DNA of 64,000 bases from Agapanthus africanus (GCA_030015575.1 JASDDO010000014.1:165511911-165575910), one strand, 5' to 3'; numbered from the stretch's first letter, positions 1 through 11,414 are shown. Numbers and translations: made by a program. The notes: generated by a model from the sequence alone, not told the origin.

Positions 1-189
1 ATTTTTCCATCTGATCGCCGGGCATGTTTGGAGATCCTTCAGCATTCTTTTTGTTTTGGCTGAAAGAGCGACCTCTCATGGAGCTTCTTCGACAAAAGAG
101 CACGATGCCCCCGATGTGTCTCCCCTTTTAAGAGCGTGCGGCTAAGGCGGGCTTACTTTCCAATTCTCGGACAGTGCGAATTTTCCCTG

Positions 190-2772
190 TTAGTATTGGT
201 CTTCAATCCAGCCTTTAAAGACGAAGCAATCCTCAATTGGATGGCCTATTGCTTGGTGATAGGGGCAATAATTGGGATTATTAGCCTCACCAGGTTGCAA
301 TGGGCATTTTGGATTCGGCAAATTAATTAGCCTGTTGCACACCGCCAGCTCGAACAATCTTCTTGTTTTGTCCTGGGGAAACGAATAAGAGCGCTTTATT
401 TTCTCATCAAAGAATCGCCGTCTTTCGTCCAGGCGATCAGTTAGTTTTGGGCCACTGGGCTGCTGTTGAGCATTGGCGACGAAGGTCACTTTCCCTTTCC
501 CCTTTTCATTCTGTGATTTCAGCTTCGAAGGAGATGGTCTGTGACCCATCTGATCCATTTGGACCAGCTTGTCAATCAGGGCCTGGAAAGTAGTTGGCTT
601 GAAGAACATCATGAATTGCGAAATGGGCGCCTGCGGATCAAGAGTACCCACGAACATGCTTACCGCAGGAGCTTCTTCGATGCGCTGCTCGCACTTCGAC
701 CATAGATTCCGCCACCATATCACGTATTGCACCCATGTTTCGCCTGGCTTTACTCTGGCGTTAATTAATGCAGTGATTGGGGTGCGTTCGCTAGCGCTTG
801 CCAACCTCTGTGTAAAAAGTAACTCTATTTCTGCAAACGTCTTAACGGAGTCATTCGGGAGCTCGGAATACCACTAAAATGTTGTCTCTGACAAGCTGCC
901 AACGAATTGGCGGAGCAGTAATTTATCATCACCTCCCGTGTTGCCGCACAGAGCCCTGAATTGAGCAACATGCTGGTGTGGATTCCCCGTCCCCTTATAT
1001 ACGTGGAATTTGGGGATCGTGTATTCCGGCGGGTACTTTATTTGGTCGTACCAACCCGGATAGGGTCGTCCAGTCTTAACAATTTGCCCAGCCGCTTCAT
1101 TCGTCTGATGAACACATATTTGTTGAGCGATGTAATCATCCAGGGCAGCTTTGGAGAATGTCTCCTCCTTGGCTGTTGACAGAGCCAGCAGAGGATTTGA
1201 TGTCTCTCCTCTATCATCTTCAATTATTATTGGAGGATCTTCAGCTGAAGGGTCCGGCTAGATCATCATGCCCACCATATCTTGGAACAGAAGGGCCATT
1301 TATTTTATATTGGTCGCTTGTTCCGCGTCCTCTTTATCCTTCTTCTCAAGCATTCTCCGAAGGAATTCAGCATCAGTTTCCTATTCACGGTGCTGCTCCG
1401 AGGATGTCTCCGGGCTTGCTTTCGGTCCTGTAAGTGCGGCCATAGCTGTTAGAATTTCTTGGAGCTTTTGTTGTTGTTGCTCCTGAGCCTTAGTCACTGA
1501 TTGCGTAAGCGGTCGATGACCTGTGGAGGTACGGCTATCCTCTTTTCCGGATGCCATATAGATGGTGTGCGCCACCATGCCCCCAGACATGGGGCGATTA
1601 GACTCAGTGTTCTTGCGATTCGTCGCAGACAACGGGGTTTTCTCCAGCTTTCTCCTCTTATGAGCAGTCGAGGTTGAGGGGGCCGTTGCAGCGGGAACCC
1701 AAGTAGCTGTCGCTTTCTGTGGTTTGACAGGGAGATCCTCTTCTTGCCGAACCTTCATCTTTTTCTGTCGGTGGGGATAGTTTTGATCTACCACGGAGTC
1801 CTGGACTTGACGCCAGAATTTTTAAATTTTAGCGGACAGCCGTTGAGGGGGCTGCTCCAGCTTCGCCTTTGTGGCATTTTCCATAGGTGGAGGAGATCTT
1901 TTTAGCACAGCAATCGAAGAGTTCTTGCGGACCCTCCTCAGTGGTTCAAATTTGTTCCCAGTTGGAACAGCAGCATCGACTTCTACCATTGGGGCTAGCG
2001 GAGTCAATCCAGAAGGGGAATTGCCCCCAGCTTTCCTCACTCGGCGCCAGTGGCGACGTCGAGCATGTCGTGCGGCCGGGATCACCTTCGCTGTTGGATG
2101 AGCTTCTTCATGCCCCTTACTTTGAGGAGAGACTGTTATTGGTGCTAGCTTGTCGAAGACTGACACCCGTTGAGAGGGGGTAGTCAGTCTTGCAAAGGCC
2201 GACTTTCGAACAGGGGAAACAGCCTTCATGACTTCATATGGAGTAGGGGCTAAAACGGACAGTCTCATAATGACCGACCCTTTAGTAGGAGAAGCCGCCT
2301 TGGGGAGTTCAAGAGTAGGAAGGGCTAACCGCTTAGGGATAACACCTTCAGGAATTGTGGGCTTCTTCATGGGCCCATCTGAGCTTCGGCCCAATCTGTT
2401 AAAAACTGAGGCAGTGGACTTAGGCGACCCGTTGAGAGGGGCCGCAGTAGTTGCAAGCTGATCAAAGACCGACTTCTTCTTAGCTTCTTGAGATGGCATA
2501 GGAGCGCTGAAGCTTGTTGGTGGGATCATGGTCCCGAAGAACAATCCAGTGGTGACCTGAGTCACCTGTTCCACCGGCATAGCGAAGATGGAGGCCGCTT
2601 GGGGCCCGTAAGTCACTCCTCCGGACGGGACGGAGCGAGAGTTGTAGTTGCAGTTAGTGCAGTTTGAAACTATTGATCTTCTGTTTTCTGCACAGAGCAA
2701 GACACCAAATCTTAGTATCTCGAATCCAGGGGCAACCATGTCAAACCGCGATTCGTTCGTGAAACACGACAC
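190..2772 (-). pseudogene. gag: Element A gag polyprotein, broken by stops
   Basis: This is the structural protein gene of a Ty3/gypsy element, which would form the cytoplasmic virus-like particle. One minus-strand frame runs through the whole span: the blocks starting at 2772, 1794 and 804 are all in phase and separated only by stop codons. The N-terminal third carries repeated short motifs such as SVFDQLAT, SVFNRLG, SAFARLTTP and SVFDKLAP. The C-terminal block (804-190) holds the gag core, with KPGETWVQYVIWWRNLW, and ends in a zinc-knuckle-like CPYHQAIGHPIEDCFVFK. The gene continues left of 190 with frame damage. The same layout is seen in element B (11363-7689), which supports the assignment. 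It is non-functional as it stands. Confidence 0.85.
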
Positions 2773-2800
2773 ACGAAGTGTGGAGTGGAAAGAGGAAAAG

Positions 2801-2818
2801 GTCCCACCGGGCGTGTTA
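2801..2818 (-). promoter_or_regulatory. Candidate primer-binding site of element A
   Basis: On the minus strand this reads TAACACGCCCGGTGGGAC, lying 5 nt downstream of the LTR end. Element B has TGGCACGCCCGGTGGGAC at the same place; TGG complements the CCA end of a tRNA. The A copy has mutated its first bases. I did not identify the primer tRNA. Confidence 0.55.
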
Positions 2819-3387
2819 GAATCTGTTCTCTGCCGAACACAGAGACGGAACCGCGTAGGTTCGTCTTGCCTGAATTTGGGGGCAGATGCTATTTGGTGCT
2901 ATCCGTCCACCTCTCCGAAGATGCCAAGTTGATTTATGGCACCGTGTATCGAAGGTTTAGACAGATCTGGCCGTTGTAGCAGACTTCGTCAGATTCCCCC
3001 TCGTTTGAGGAGTTTTTGATTGTGGGGACGCTCATTCCTGCAGGCGCAAGCCCTGCAGTTAATTATGCTACCGCATCGCCGTAACCACTTTCTCCTTCTC
3101 TAGATGGTCACTTCGAGTCGTGTGTATTTGTTTTATTTTTGGTTGCCCGTGAATTGTATACGGAGACTAATTTATGTTGTCGCCCATAGCGCATGGATTA
3201 GTCCAAATCCGTATTTTCTTAGATTTGGGTTTGGGGTTGGGTTTAAGGATACGTTAGTCTCATTTGAGACTAAGATCAACTTAAACGTTTGTTAAGAATA
3301 CGTTAGTCTAATTTTAGACTAAGATCAACTTAACGGGATCGTTTAGATCCAAAAAAAAGAGCATTTGGGCTCTATTGTTTAGTTTAT

Positions 3388-3567
3388 GGACATTGCGGTC
3401 CATAATTAGTTTAAGGACATTACGGTCCAAGGTTAAGGACATCATAGTCCATTGGCTTAAGGACCCCATAGTCCAAGGTTAAGGACATCATAGTCCATGG
3501 GTATAAGGACCCCACAGTCCAAGGTTAAGGACATCATAGTCCATGGGTTTAAGGACTCCACAGTCTA
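3388..3567. repeat. GGAC...GTCC hairpin array (LTR A)
   Basis: About eight units of the form GGAC-N5/6-GTCC follow each other every 20-25 bp, for example GGACATTGCGGTCC, GGACATCATAGTCC and GGACCCCACAGTCC. Arms are constant while loops vary. Linkers alternate AAGGTTAA and ATGGGTTTAA. Confidence 0.9.
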
Positions 3568-3909
3568 TGAAAAGTCTGGTTATCGGGACCCGTCACCTCT
3601 CTGAAGACGTTGAAGGATTACAACGATAAATATCAAAGGAGTGAAGAGATGTACCCTTGAAACAATTTTGGTTGAGAGATCTGTAGTCCAATTAGGACTA
3701 AGATCTGAGATTTATGAGCATATGAGCTCAATTAGTCTGAATGAGGGGTTTATGGCCAACTTGGGCTCGGCCCACTCAGTTAAAATGTTAAACACTTGAC
3801 AATGATGAGCATTGATTTGAATTCTGACAATAATTTTGTCTTTTATTGAATGCTGAGCATTCATCATAGCTCTAGGGTTTTATTTAAAGAACAGTTTATG
3901 TTCTATTTA

Positions 3910-4272
3910 GCGCAGCACGTGGCGCGCTTGGCGCTTTGCGCCAATCAAAGAGCGCAGAGCGTTTCTGTTGGGTAGCGCACACGTGAGGAGCACATGGTGC
4001 GCTTGGCGCTGAGCGCCAGATTATAAGCGCATTGTGCTTGTTTATGAGCGCAAAACGCTATTTGTTCAGTGGCGCACACATGAGGAGCACGTGGTGCGCT
4101 TAGCGCTGAGCGCAAAACCATGAGCGCAAAGCGCTAGTTTATGAGCGCAGAGCGCTAACTGTTAAGTGGCGCACACGTGAGGGGCACATGGTGCGCTTGG
4201 CGTTGAGCGCCCATCCATGAGCACAAAGCGCTAGTCCAAGAGTGCAAAACGGGTTTATGAGCGCAAAGCGCT
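3910..4272. repeat. GCGC-rich palindrome block (LTR A)
   Basis: Repeats of AGCGCaaaGCGCT and variants alternate with GCGCACACGTG...CACGTGGTGCGC palindromes. The unit is roughly 70-80 bp and degenerate, and each unit can fold on itself. Confidence 0.85.
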
Positions 4273-5117
4273 ATATGATCAATTTTATGATCTGAGAAAT
4301 AAATTCTCGTTTATAAGAGATTTTGTCTCAAGATTCTAAGAACAAAAGTTCTTACTTTATAGGAGATGCATCAATCTCTTTTATTGATGAAAGGCTTTGC
4401 ATATATGGATCTGTGATCCTTAAGAGAATTGAATTATTCTCCCCCTTTTTTATAATGAGATGTTCATGATCTCCTTGTATAAAGAGCTTAGTCTTATAGA
4501 TCTATGATCTGTGCGAAGAATTATGTTCTTCTTCTTATTCTTTTATGATGAGATCTTTTGATCTCTTTGTGAAAGACCTTGGTCTTATAGATCTATGATC
4601 TTAAAGAAAGAAGTGAATTCTTCTTTTTACTATGAGATGATTTCATCTCTCTGTTTATTTTTACCTTGAAGAAAATCTTCTTCTTTTGAGAGCTTGGCTC
4701 TTCTTTCTGAGATTTCTCAAAATTTATGGGAGGGTTCCTCTATATGAGACTTGAAGTCTTGGGGCCTTTATATAGGATGAGCCGATTTGTTCAATCAGTT
4801 AAGGAGATCTTTTCTCCAATTGATTTGGGGATTTTCCCATCATTGGATCTTTGATCCAAGGGCTTCTGATTTACAGAAGGCAATCTTCTTGTTTTTAACA
4901 AGATTGGGAAATCTTTTCCATACAGAATTTATTCTGTAATTTTGGTGATTTTTAATCACCTTTGGATCATTGATCCAACGGTGCTCTGATTTACAGAGCA
5001 CAATCTTCTTGTTTAGAAAGATTTTAAAGAATCTTTCCTTAACAGAATTTTATTCTGGTTAATTGATGATTTATCGTCTTTATTGGATCTTTGATCTGAC
5101 GGTGGGGAGCTTTTAGT
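4273..5117. repeat. Run of unlike short hairpins (LTR A)
   Basis: Successive inverted repeats with different words and no constant unit: GAACaaaaGTTC, GGATCtgtGATCC, GAGATgttcATGATCTC, AGATCtatGATCT, GAGATcttttGATCTC, AAGACcttgGTCTT, GAGATgatttCATCTC, GAAGaaaatCTTC and GAGACttgaaGTCTT. They occur about every 25-35 bp, with arms of 4-6 nt and loops of 3-8 nt. Confidence 0.8.
4767..4774 (-). promoter_or_regulatory. Candidate LTR A TATA box
   Basis: The minus strand reads CCTATATAAAGGCCCC, a good plant TATA context. Transcription would start near 4740 and run leftwards, placing the GGAC and GCGC hairpin blocks in the RNA leader. Element B has TATAAG at the corresponding place (about 13233-13242). 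Confidence 0.55.
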
Positions 5118-5120
5118 TCC

Positions 5121-5296
5121 AGCGCTAGCGTACCCGTGTTTTGCACGGGGTGCGCTACTTAGAGTGCAGCGCATTTAGCGCTAGAGCACACGTGCTTTCC
5201 ACGTGGTGCGCTGCTTAAGTGCAGCACTCTTAGCTCTAGCGCACACGTGCCTTGCACGTGGTGCGCTACTTAGGGCGCAGTGCACTTGGCGCTGCT
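5121..5296. repeat. Three ~58-bp repeats with nested palindromes (LTR A)
   Basis: Three copies of GCGCTAGCGCACACGTGC...GCACGTGGTGCGCTACTTAG-type units. Each is itself an inverted repeat centred on a short TTT/CTTT loop. The middle copies have drifted by single bases. Confidence 0.85.
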
Positions 5297-5367
5297 ATGA
5301 AGCGTTGCTTCATTTTAAAATTTGAATTTTGAACAAAGCTTTGCTCTGATTGGGGGAAACAATCATG

Positions 5368-6283
5368 TGGCAGGTACGAGCTCGTTTCCAAGTTTGATGT
5401 TGATCTGAACTTTCCCTCGCGGTGTAGGTTGCTCTTGGCTCATACTTTCGTGGTGGGGCTACCCTCCAATTGTCGGACAGAGCGAACCTGCCTTACTGAT
5501 ACTGGTCTTCGACACAGTCTTTGAAGGTGACGCAATCTTCAAGAGGATGTCCTTTTGCTCGGTGGTAGGAGCAATAAGCAGGATGATAGACCTCGTTTAT
5601 TTGCTCAGGGTGTCGAGAATCCGAGAGTGTCATCATTTGATACTTCATGACAAGGTTGAATGTTTTCCTTGTCTTGTCTTGAGGGAAAGGTATTCACGAC
5701 CCATCTTTTTCATAAAAGATGGATTCCAGCTGACTTCTTCTCGATCGCGTGGCTTCTTGGATCTGGTTCACTGTCTTTGAACGCCATTCCTGTTCTTGAT
5801 CTTTTTGTTGCTTCTGCGTCGGAATTTTTCCTTGCCAAGAGAGCACACAACAGGCTGAGGATGAAGGGCATCGCAGTCTTCTCTTTCCGTGGACTGCTGA
5901 ATGTGACGTTGCGTCCTGGCTTTCTCGTAAATGGTCATTTCGCGGCTGTGGTCATCCCGAACCTTTTGACCTGCTTCCCTTATTAGCTTGTCAATCTGTT
6001 CTTCGAATGACGGGCTCGGTATTCTCACGGCGGGATCTTGCTCTGGTTCGACATCAACGCTATCTGGAAATGCACTCGATTCTCCACCGGAGTTACTTAT
6101 GACATGGCAGCCATGGAATCGCTCCCATTTCTTGGACCGCACGTATCCAAGTCTCGTCGTCTCTATCCTCCCGTTAGGTATTTTTCGTTGATTCCTAGGA
6201 ATGTCCCAAATCTTGTTATAGAACTGGGCTTGTCGAGCGGTTTGTTTGAAGGGTACGCCTTGGCAACTTAATAGCCTTTTCAA
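5368..6283 (-). pseudogene. Element B linker between protease and RT, with zinc-knuckle-like motif
   Basis: The 6283-5768 block (starting MKRLLSCQGVPFKQTARQA) matches the plus-strand block 14352-14816 of element C, so it is a genuine part of the polyprotein rather than a chance frame. It contains LGYVRSKKWERFHGCHVISN and a basic C-terminal part. Further left, another frame reads YCSYHRAKGHPLEDCVTFK at about 5524-5580, the same C-x2-YH-R-x4-HP-x-EDC pattern as at the end of gag. A TAA stop follows in YQ*GRF, where the related gag knuckle region has YQQGKF. The function of this linker in Tat elements is not known to me. Confidence 0.7.
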
Positions 6284-6526
6284 TCCCTCTACGTAATATC
6301 TGGGAAGACGGATTGGTTGGAGCCTATCGAGCGCAAAATCGGCACCATGCTAGACTTCTTTTTCCACTTTAGTCTCCGTAGATTGGTAGAAGAGGATCGC
6401 CTTTTCACCTTTTTGCCTAGGAGGAACGTAGAAAGTCTGCAGCTCTTGCATGCCATATGTATCAAGCGCATCAAGTTCCCTGTAATGCTATCGCGGAACC
6501 ATGATGATTTGTAAATTCTGATCAGC

Positions 6527-7211
6527 TCAAGTGACGGTTTGTATTGATGGACGAACAGAGAACACTGCGTTGACCCCGTCTTCAGAGTCGCTGCCAAAGA
6601 CCAAAATAGGAGTACATGGACCTGGCCTGCTGCCTTGGGATTGCCACGAGTAAACTATCTCTTCATCTTTCTCGGTATCGCTCCCAAAGACCGGGATAGT
6701 GGCGACGGCTTTTTGTTGGTTCTCTGGTTTACGACATCTTTTCGTGTCTTCGAAGTTTGGTAGGAAGTACTTGGCGTCTTCATATTTGCGGACTTCATTT
6801 ACGAAGAATGGGTTTAGTTCCCCTGTAACTGTGTACTCGAGGCCATCTTTGAAGTACTTCATACACTGATGTTGTGTAGAAGGGATGATGTTGTACTCAT
6901 GTAACCAAGGCCGGCCGAGCAGGGCGTTATAGCAAGTCTTGGCTTTAATGACATGAAATTTGATGTCGGTGATGAGCATCCCAAAGCGTAATGTCAATAT
7001 CACAGACCCAAGCGTCCGTGATGACTGCGAGTTGAACCCGGAGATGATAATTTTGTCCTGAGCCAGGTGCTTAACGTTCATGCAGATCTCCTTCAGCACC
7101 TTCACGTTGAGAAGGTTGACAGAGGACCCGTTGTCAACCAGGATCTTCCCTATCTTAATGTCATGGCAGTACCCGGTGACATATAGAGGACGGTTGTGCT
7201 CGCACGTTCCG
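6527..7211 (-). pseudogene. PR: Element B retroviral-type aspartic protease
   Basis: This is the polyprotein-processing protease. At about 7120-7190 the minus strand reads GKILVDNGSSVNLL, the active-site region; plant gypsy proteases have D-S/T/G-G here, so D-N-G is a plausible variant. Downstream is the conserved CYNALLGRPWLHEYNIIPST-type segment. The C-terminal part, with GELNPFFVNEVRKYEDAKYF, has a close counterpart on the plus strand at 13796-13900 (element C). A one-base shift near 7200 separates the protease from the upstream frame. It acts as one active-site half of a dimer in this family; here it is inactive through frame damage. Confidence 0.75.
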
Positions 7212-7640
7212 AGAGGAGATCTTCATCGCCGAATATGATGTTAGCTGTATGAACCTCTGCCAGCTCGTCCTTCATCTTTTCTTCCGCAAAGAAAGCTTAG
7301 AACTGGTCAAGCTCTTGCAGTGCCTTGATTAGAGAATCTCGTGCTTTTTTAGACAGGAGGAGAGCATCCAGTATGCTCAGTTATGAGGGTATCTTCCTCA
7401 GATGTGCCAGGACATTATAATCCACCTTGTTTTTCTCAGGCGGGTCTTTGGCTGCAAGCTCTTTGACGATTCTATCATCGAGGGTGATTTTCTCAGGGAC
7501 TTTTTCCTTTCCCTTGTCTCTTTTGTTTGAATCCTTACTTGTAGGCCCGAGGTTCTTTTCAGGCAACGTACGGTTACGCAGCTGAATGTTCTCGCAGTTC
7601 TCCTCCCCTTCTTCTTTTTAGAGGTGGATTCTTTGAAGAG
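7212..7640 (-). pseudogene. Element B gag-protease junction region
   Basis: The frame starting at 7566 has KITLDDRIVKELAA followed by VDYNVLAHLRKIPS, a stop, then LSILDALLLSKKARDSLIKAL before the protease. In related Tat polyproteins a similar leucine-rich segment precedes the protease. The basic Lys-rich part at 7500-7560 is low complexity. It is broken by stops and a frameshift. Confidence 0.5.
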
Positions 7641-7688
7641 AGGGCCGAGAGTTATTTCTCCGTCAGAATCGCTCCCGAAGGTAAGAAC

Positions 7689-10600
7689 TTAAGATTTCCT
7701 GGTATCAACCATATAGCAGCTGCCAGTCGTTTTTCCGCACTCATCTGTCACACTTTTTCGCTGTCGATGAGCTCCACGCTTCATCATTTTGAAATGTTGT
7801 CGATGGGCCACGTATCCCTGCCACCACTGCTTGAAGGCGCTACACTCTTCGGTGGGGTGTGTAATCCTCCGATGGTATAAACAGTAGTCTGGGTGTACAT
7901 CCGCTTCATCGAGGCACATACTAGCGGGAGCATTTCCTTTGACAGGTGGCAGCTTCATCCCCATTGACAGGGCTTTGGCGAACCGTTTCCCCATCTTAAA
8001 CCTTCTTTTGTCTGCCGCGGATGTGCTTTGATCTAGTTGGAGTACCTTGTGACTCTTCCTCACCGCAGCTTCTTCGTCCTGACGCCGACGCTTGACCTTT
8101 TCGTATATGTCCGTTTCACTCTCTCGGTCAGCTTTGCTCTTTTGAAGGGCTTCGCTTAGCAACCTATCAATCAAGACATCTGACGGCTCTAGGGATTTTG
8201 ACGCCGATCCTGCCCCCAGTTCCTCTGCGTTGCTTTCCGCCTCCGAGGGAGCTTCTTCGTCTTTTAACGACAGGTGAGAGATCATGTGGCAACTCGCTAC
8301 ATAATCCTCGGGTTCTTCTGACGAGCCGTTTCCTTCATCAATGTCACTGTCTATGTTCTCAAGAATATGCTTGAGGAACTCATCAAGTGTGACTGGGGTC
8401 TGCGCCTTTTGGTTGTATTCCTCCAGCGCGTCGATGTATTTTTGCAGATCCGTACGATCGTCTTCAGGCTGCACGGGCTTCTTGGTATTCTTCTTTTTCT
8501 TCGAAGACTTTGAAGGCGTGACCTGGGTGTTTTGCCCATCGCTACCAACTTTCGGTGTTGGGCGCGGTTTCAGCATCCCGTCAATGATCTCGGGCTCCAG
8601 CAGGCTTTTCCATATGATTGCCGGTCATTCTTGAAGATCCTATAGCATTCTTTTAGTTTTAGCCTAAAGGACAACTTCCCATGGAGCTTCTTTTACAAAT
8701 GAGCATGATGCCCCAGGCGTATCCACCCTTTTAGAAGCATGCTGCTGTGGCGGGTTTACCTTCCAGTTTTCAGATAGCGCGAATTTACCTTGTTGGTACT
8801 GGTTCTCAACCCAGTTTTTGAAGACGTAGCAATCTTCGATTAGGTTGCCCATTACTCTGTGGTAGGGGCAGTAGTTGGGACTGTTGACGTCACCATGATG
8901 CAGTGGGCATCTCGGATCCGGCAGAGTGATGAGACTGTTGCGCACCGCCAGTTCGAACAGTCTTCTCGTCTTATCTCTGGAAAACGAGTAAGGACGTCTC
9001 AACTTCTCTTCGAGGGATCATGGTTGGTTGCTTTGGCGAGCAACCGGTTTTAGGTCACTCGGCTATTGTTGAGCGTTGGCAACGAAGGTCGCTTTCCCTT
9101 TGCCTTTTTCATTCCTGAGATCCGTTTTTGAAGAGGATGGCCTATGGCCCATCTGGTCCATTTGGGCCAGCTTGTCAATCAAGGCCTGGAAGGTAGTCGT
9201 CTTGAAGAACATCATAAATTGGGATATAGTCGCCTAAGGATCAAGAGTCCCTACGAACATACCCACGGCAGGAGCTTCTTCTATACGTTGTTCGCATTTT
9301 GACCATAGTTTCCACCACCGAATTGCGTATTGAACCCAGGTTTCTCCCGGCTTCACCCTGGCATTGATTAATGCCATAATCGGGGTGCGTTCTCTTGCGC
9401 TTGCAAAACGCTGCATGAACAGTAGCTCCATTTTTGTAAATGTTTTGATAGAGTCATTCGGAAGCTCTGAGTAACATTCAAATATTGTCTCCTCTAAGCT
9501 GCCGACGAACTGGCGAAGCAGCAGTTTGTCGTCGCCTCCAGTATTGCCATATAGAGCTCTGAACTGAACGACGTGCTGATGGGGATTGCCTATACCCTTA
9601 TACACGTGGAATTTAGGGATCGTATATCCTGGCGGGTACTTTATTTGATCGTACCAGCCTGGATAAGGTCGCCCAGTTCTGACGACTTGGCCAGCCGCTT
9701 CGCTTGACTGATGATCTCGTATTTGTTGAGCTATGTAGTCGTCAAGGGAAGCCTTGGAGATCGTTTCTTCCTTGGATGCTGAGAATGCCGGTGGAGGATT
9801 TGACGTTTCCCCTCTGTCGTCTTCGATAATTATCGGAGGGTCATCAGCTGGAGGTTCCGGCTAGATCATCATGTCTTGGAACAGAAGCGCCATCTGCTTT
9901 ATATTAGCGGCATGTTCTGCGGCCTCTTTATCCTTTCTTTCTAGCATCCTCCGCAGGAACTCGGTGTCGGTTTCCTGCTCCCGGCGCTGGTCAGATGATG
10001 TTTCCGGGCTTTCTTTTTGCCCAGTGAGTGCCGACATCCTCATTAGCATCTCTTAGAGCTTCTGTTGTTGATCTTGAGCTTTTGTCATAGATGGTGTGAG
10101 TGGTCGATGACCCGTGGAAGTACGGATTTCCTCTTTCCTGGAATCTATGTACATCGTGTGTACTACCATACCCCCAGACTTGGGACGTTTGGGTCCACTG
10201 CCTTTGATATTTGCCACCGATGGTGGGAGATTCGAAGGCCTTATCTTTTTTTGGGAGGCAGAAGTCGAAGGAGCTATTATAACATGCGCCCGAGAAGTTC
10301 TTCGCTGCATGCTAGAGGGACGACTTCCCTCTTGTCGAACCTTCACTTTCTCCGGTCGATGAGGATAGTCCTTGTTGATCACAGAATCTTGAACTTTCTG
10401 CCAGACTCTGTGCATTCGAGAGGACAGCCGCTGAGGGGGATGTTCCGGCTTCGCCTGTACCGTGTTTTCAACATATGGAGGCGACTTCTTCAGTGCAGCG
10501 GTTGGAGAGTTCTTTTGCATCCTCCTGAGCGGATCAAACCTGTTCCCAGTTAGAACAGCAACGTCAATTTCCACCATTGGAGCTGGTGGGGTAAATCCAG

Positions 10601-11363
10601 AGGGGGAGTTGCCCCCAACTCTTCTCACCCGGCGCCAGTGGCGATGTCGAGCATGTCGTGCAGATGGGATTGCCTCCATTATGGGGATGGCTTCGTCATG
10701 CCCCATGCTCTGATGAAGGGCTACAGCTGGTGTCAGCCTGTCGAAGATTGACGTCCGTTGGGAGGGGACGGTCAATTTTTCAAAGGCCGACTTTCTGGTA
10801 GGGGAAGCATTTTTGACGACTTCACCCGTAGCAGGAGTTGGAACGGCCAGTCTTGCGAAGACCGATCCTTTAGCGGGAGAAGCCTCTTTGACGACTTCAT
10901 CTGTCGGAACTGGAATGGCTATCCGCTTCGGGATAACCCCTTCAGATATTGAAAGCCTCTTTGCAGGCCCACTAGAGCTTTGGCTCGATCTGTTAAAGAC
11001 TAAGGTATTATGCTTGGACGACCCGTTGAGAGGGGCCGCGGTGGTTGCAAGCCGATCGAAGACCGACTTCTTTGGAGCTTCCTGTGATGGTACCGGAGCG
11101 TTGAAGCTTGCTGGTGGGATCATGGTCCCAAAGAACAATCCAGTGGTGGCCTGAGTCACCTGCTCCACTGGCATTACAAAGATGGAGGCCGTTTGGGGCC
11201 CGTAAGTCACTCCTCCGGCGGGGACGGAGTTGGAGATGTTGTTGCAGGTAGTGCAGCTGGAGGCCATCGATGTTATCTCCTTTTCTGCATAAAGCAAGAC
11301 ACCAAATCTTAGTATCTCGAATCCAGGGAAAACTATATTAAACCGTGATTCGTTCGCGAACAC
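7689..11363 (-). pseudogene. gag: Element B gag polyprotein, one frame with several stops
   Basis: A single minus-strand frame of about 1,225 codons runs from 11363 to 7689; blocks starting at 11363, 10049, 9605, 9002 and 8576 are all in phase. In order it has: an N-terminal region with repeated SVFDRLAT, SVFARLAVP, SAFEKLTVP and SIFDRLTP motifs; a gag core from about 9605 (KPGETWVQYAIRWWKLW); a zinc-knuckle-like YCPYHRVMGNLIEDCYVFK at about 8850; an acidic segment; and a second knuckle-like YCLYHRRITHPTEECSAFK at about 7870. It is interrupted by about six stops. At 10053 and 9234 the intact copy A has CAA and CAG where B has TAA and TAG. Confidence 0.85.
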
Positions 11364-11396
11364 GACACACGAAGTGTAGAGTGGAAAGAGGAAGAG

Positions 11397-11414
11397 GTCC
11401 CACCGGGCGTGCCA
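11397..11414 (-). promoter_or_regulatory. Primer-binding site of element B
   Basis: The minus strand reads TGGCACGCCCGGTGGGAC, six nt inside the LTR edge and just ahead of gag. It begins with TGG, complementary to a tRNA CCA end. The primer tRNA was not identified. Confidence 0.65.

Larger units (their letters stand above)
1..5361 (-). mobile_element. Tat-type Ty3/gypsy element A (partial, 5' end inside the window)
   Basis: Element A reads on the minus strand. Its 5' LTR is 2824-5361, followed leftwards by a primer-binding-like site and then a gag region that runs off the window at position 1. The LTR has TG at its left edge and CA at its right edge (complement of TGTTTCCCCC). The right edge abuts a coding stretch of element B that stops abruptly there, so A is inserted in B; the B sequence resumes with ATCAT, which should recur as target duplication left of the window. 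Protein-level similarity to B's gag identifies the family. I infer the Tat lineage from the zinc-knuckle-like gag motif, the repeated S-x-F-x-R/K-L motif and the related antisense ORF of element C. Confidence 0.8.
2824..5361 (-). repeat. LTR of element A, built from short inverted repeats
   Basis: This 2,538-bp LTR starts TGTTCTCTGCC on the plus strand and ends GGGGGAAACA. Its left third aligns with 11421-11950 and 62062-62600, including a stretch reading GCAGATGCTATTTGGTGCTA and CCACCTCTCCGAAGATG. Almost all of the rest consists of different short palindromes placed one after another, listed as separate blocks. A TATA box on the minus strand near 4770 divides a U3 of about 0.6 kb from a transcribed R-U5 part of about 1.9 kb. 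Confidence 0.8.

Noticed and set aside
6289-6597. 102-residue minus frame between protease and linker
   Set aside because: It matches the plus frame at 14038-14271 of element C, so it is related linker DNA, but neither frame carries a domain and the true ancestral frame is unclear.
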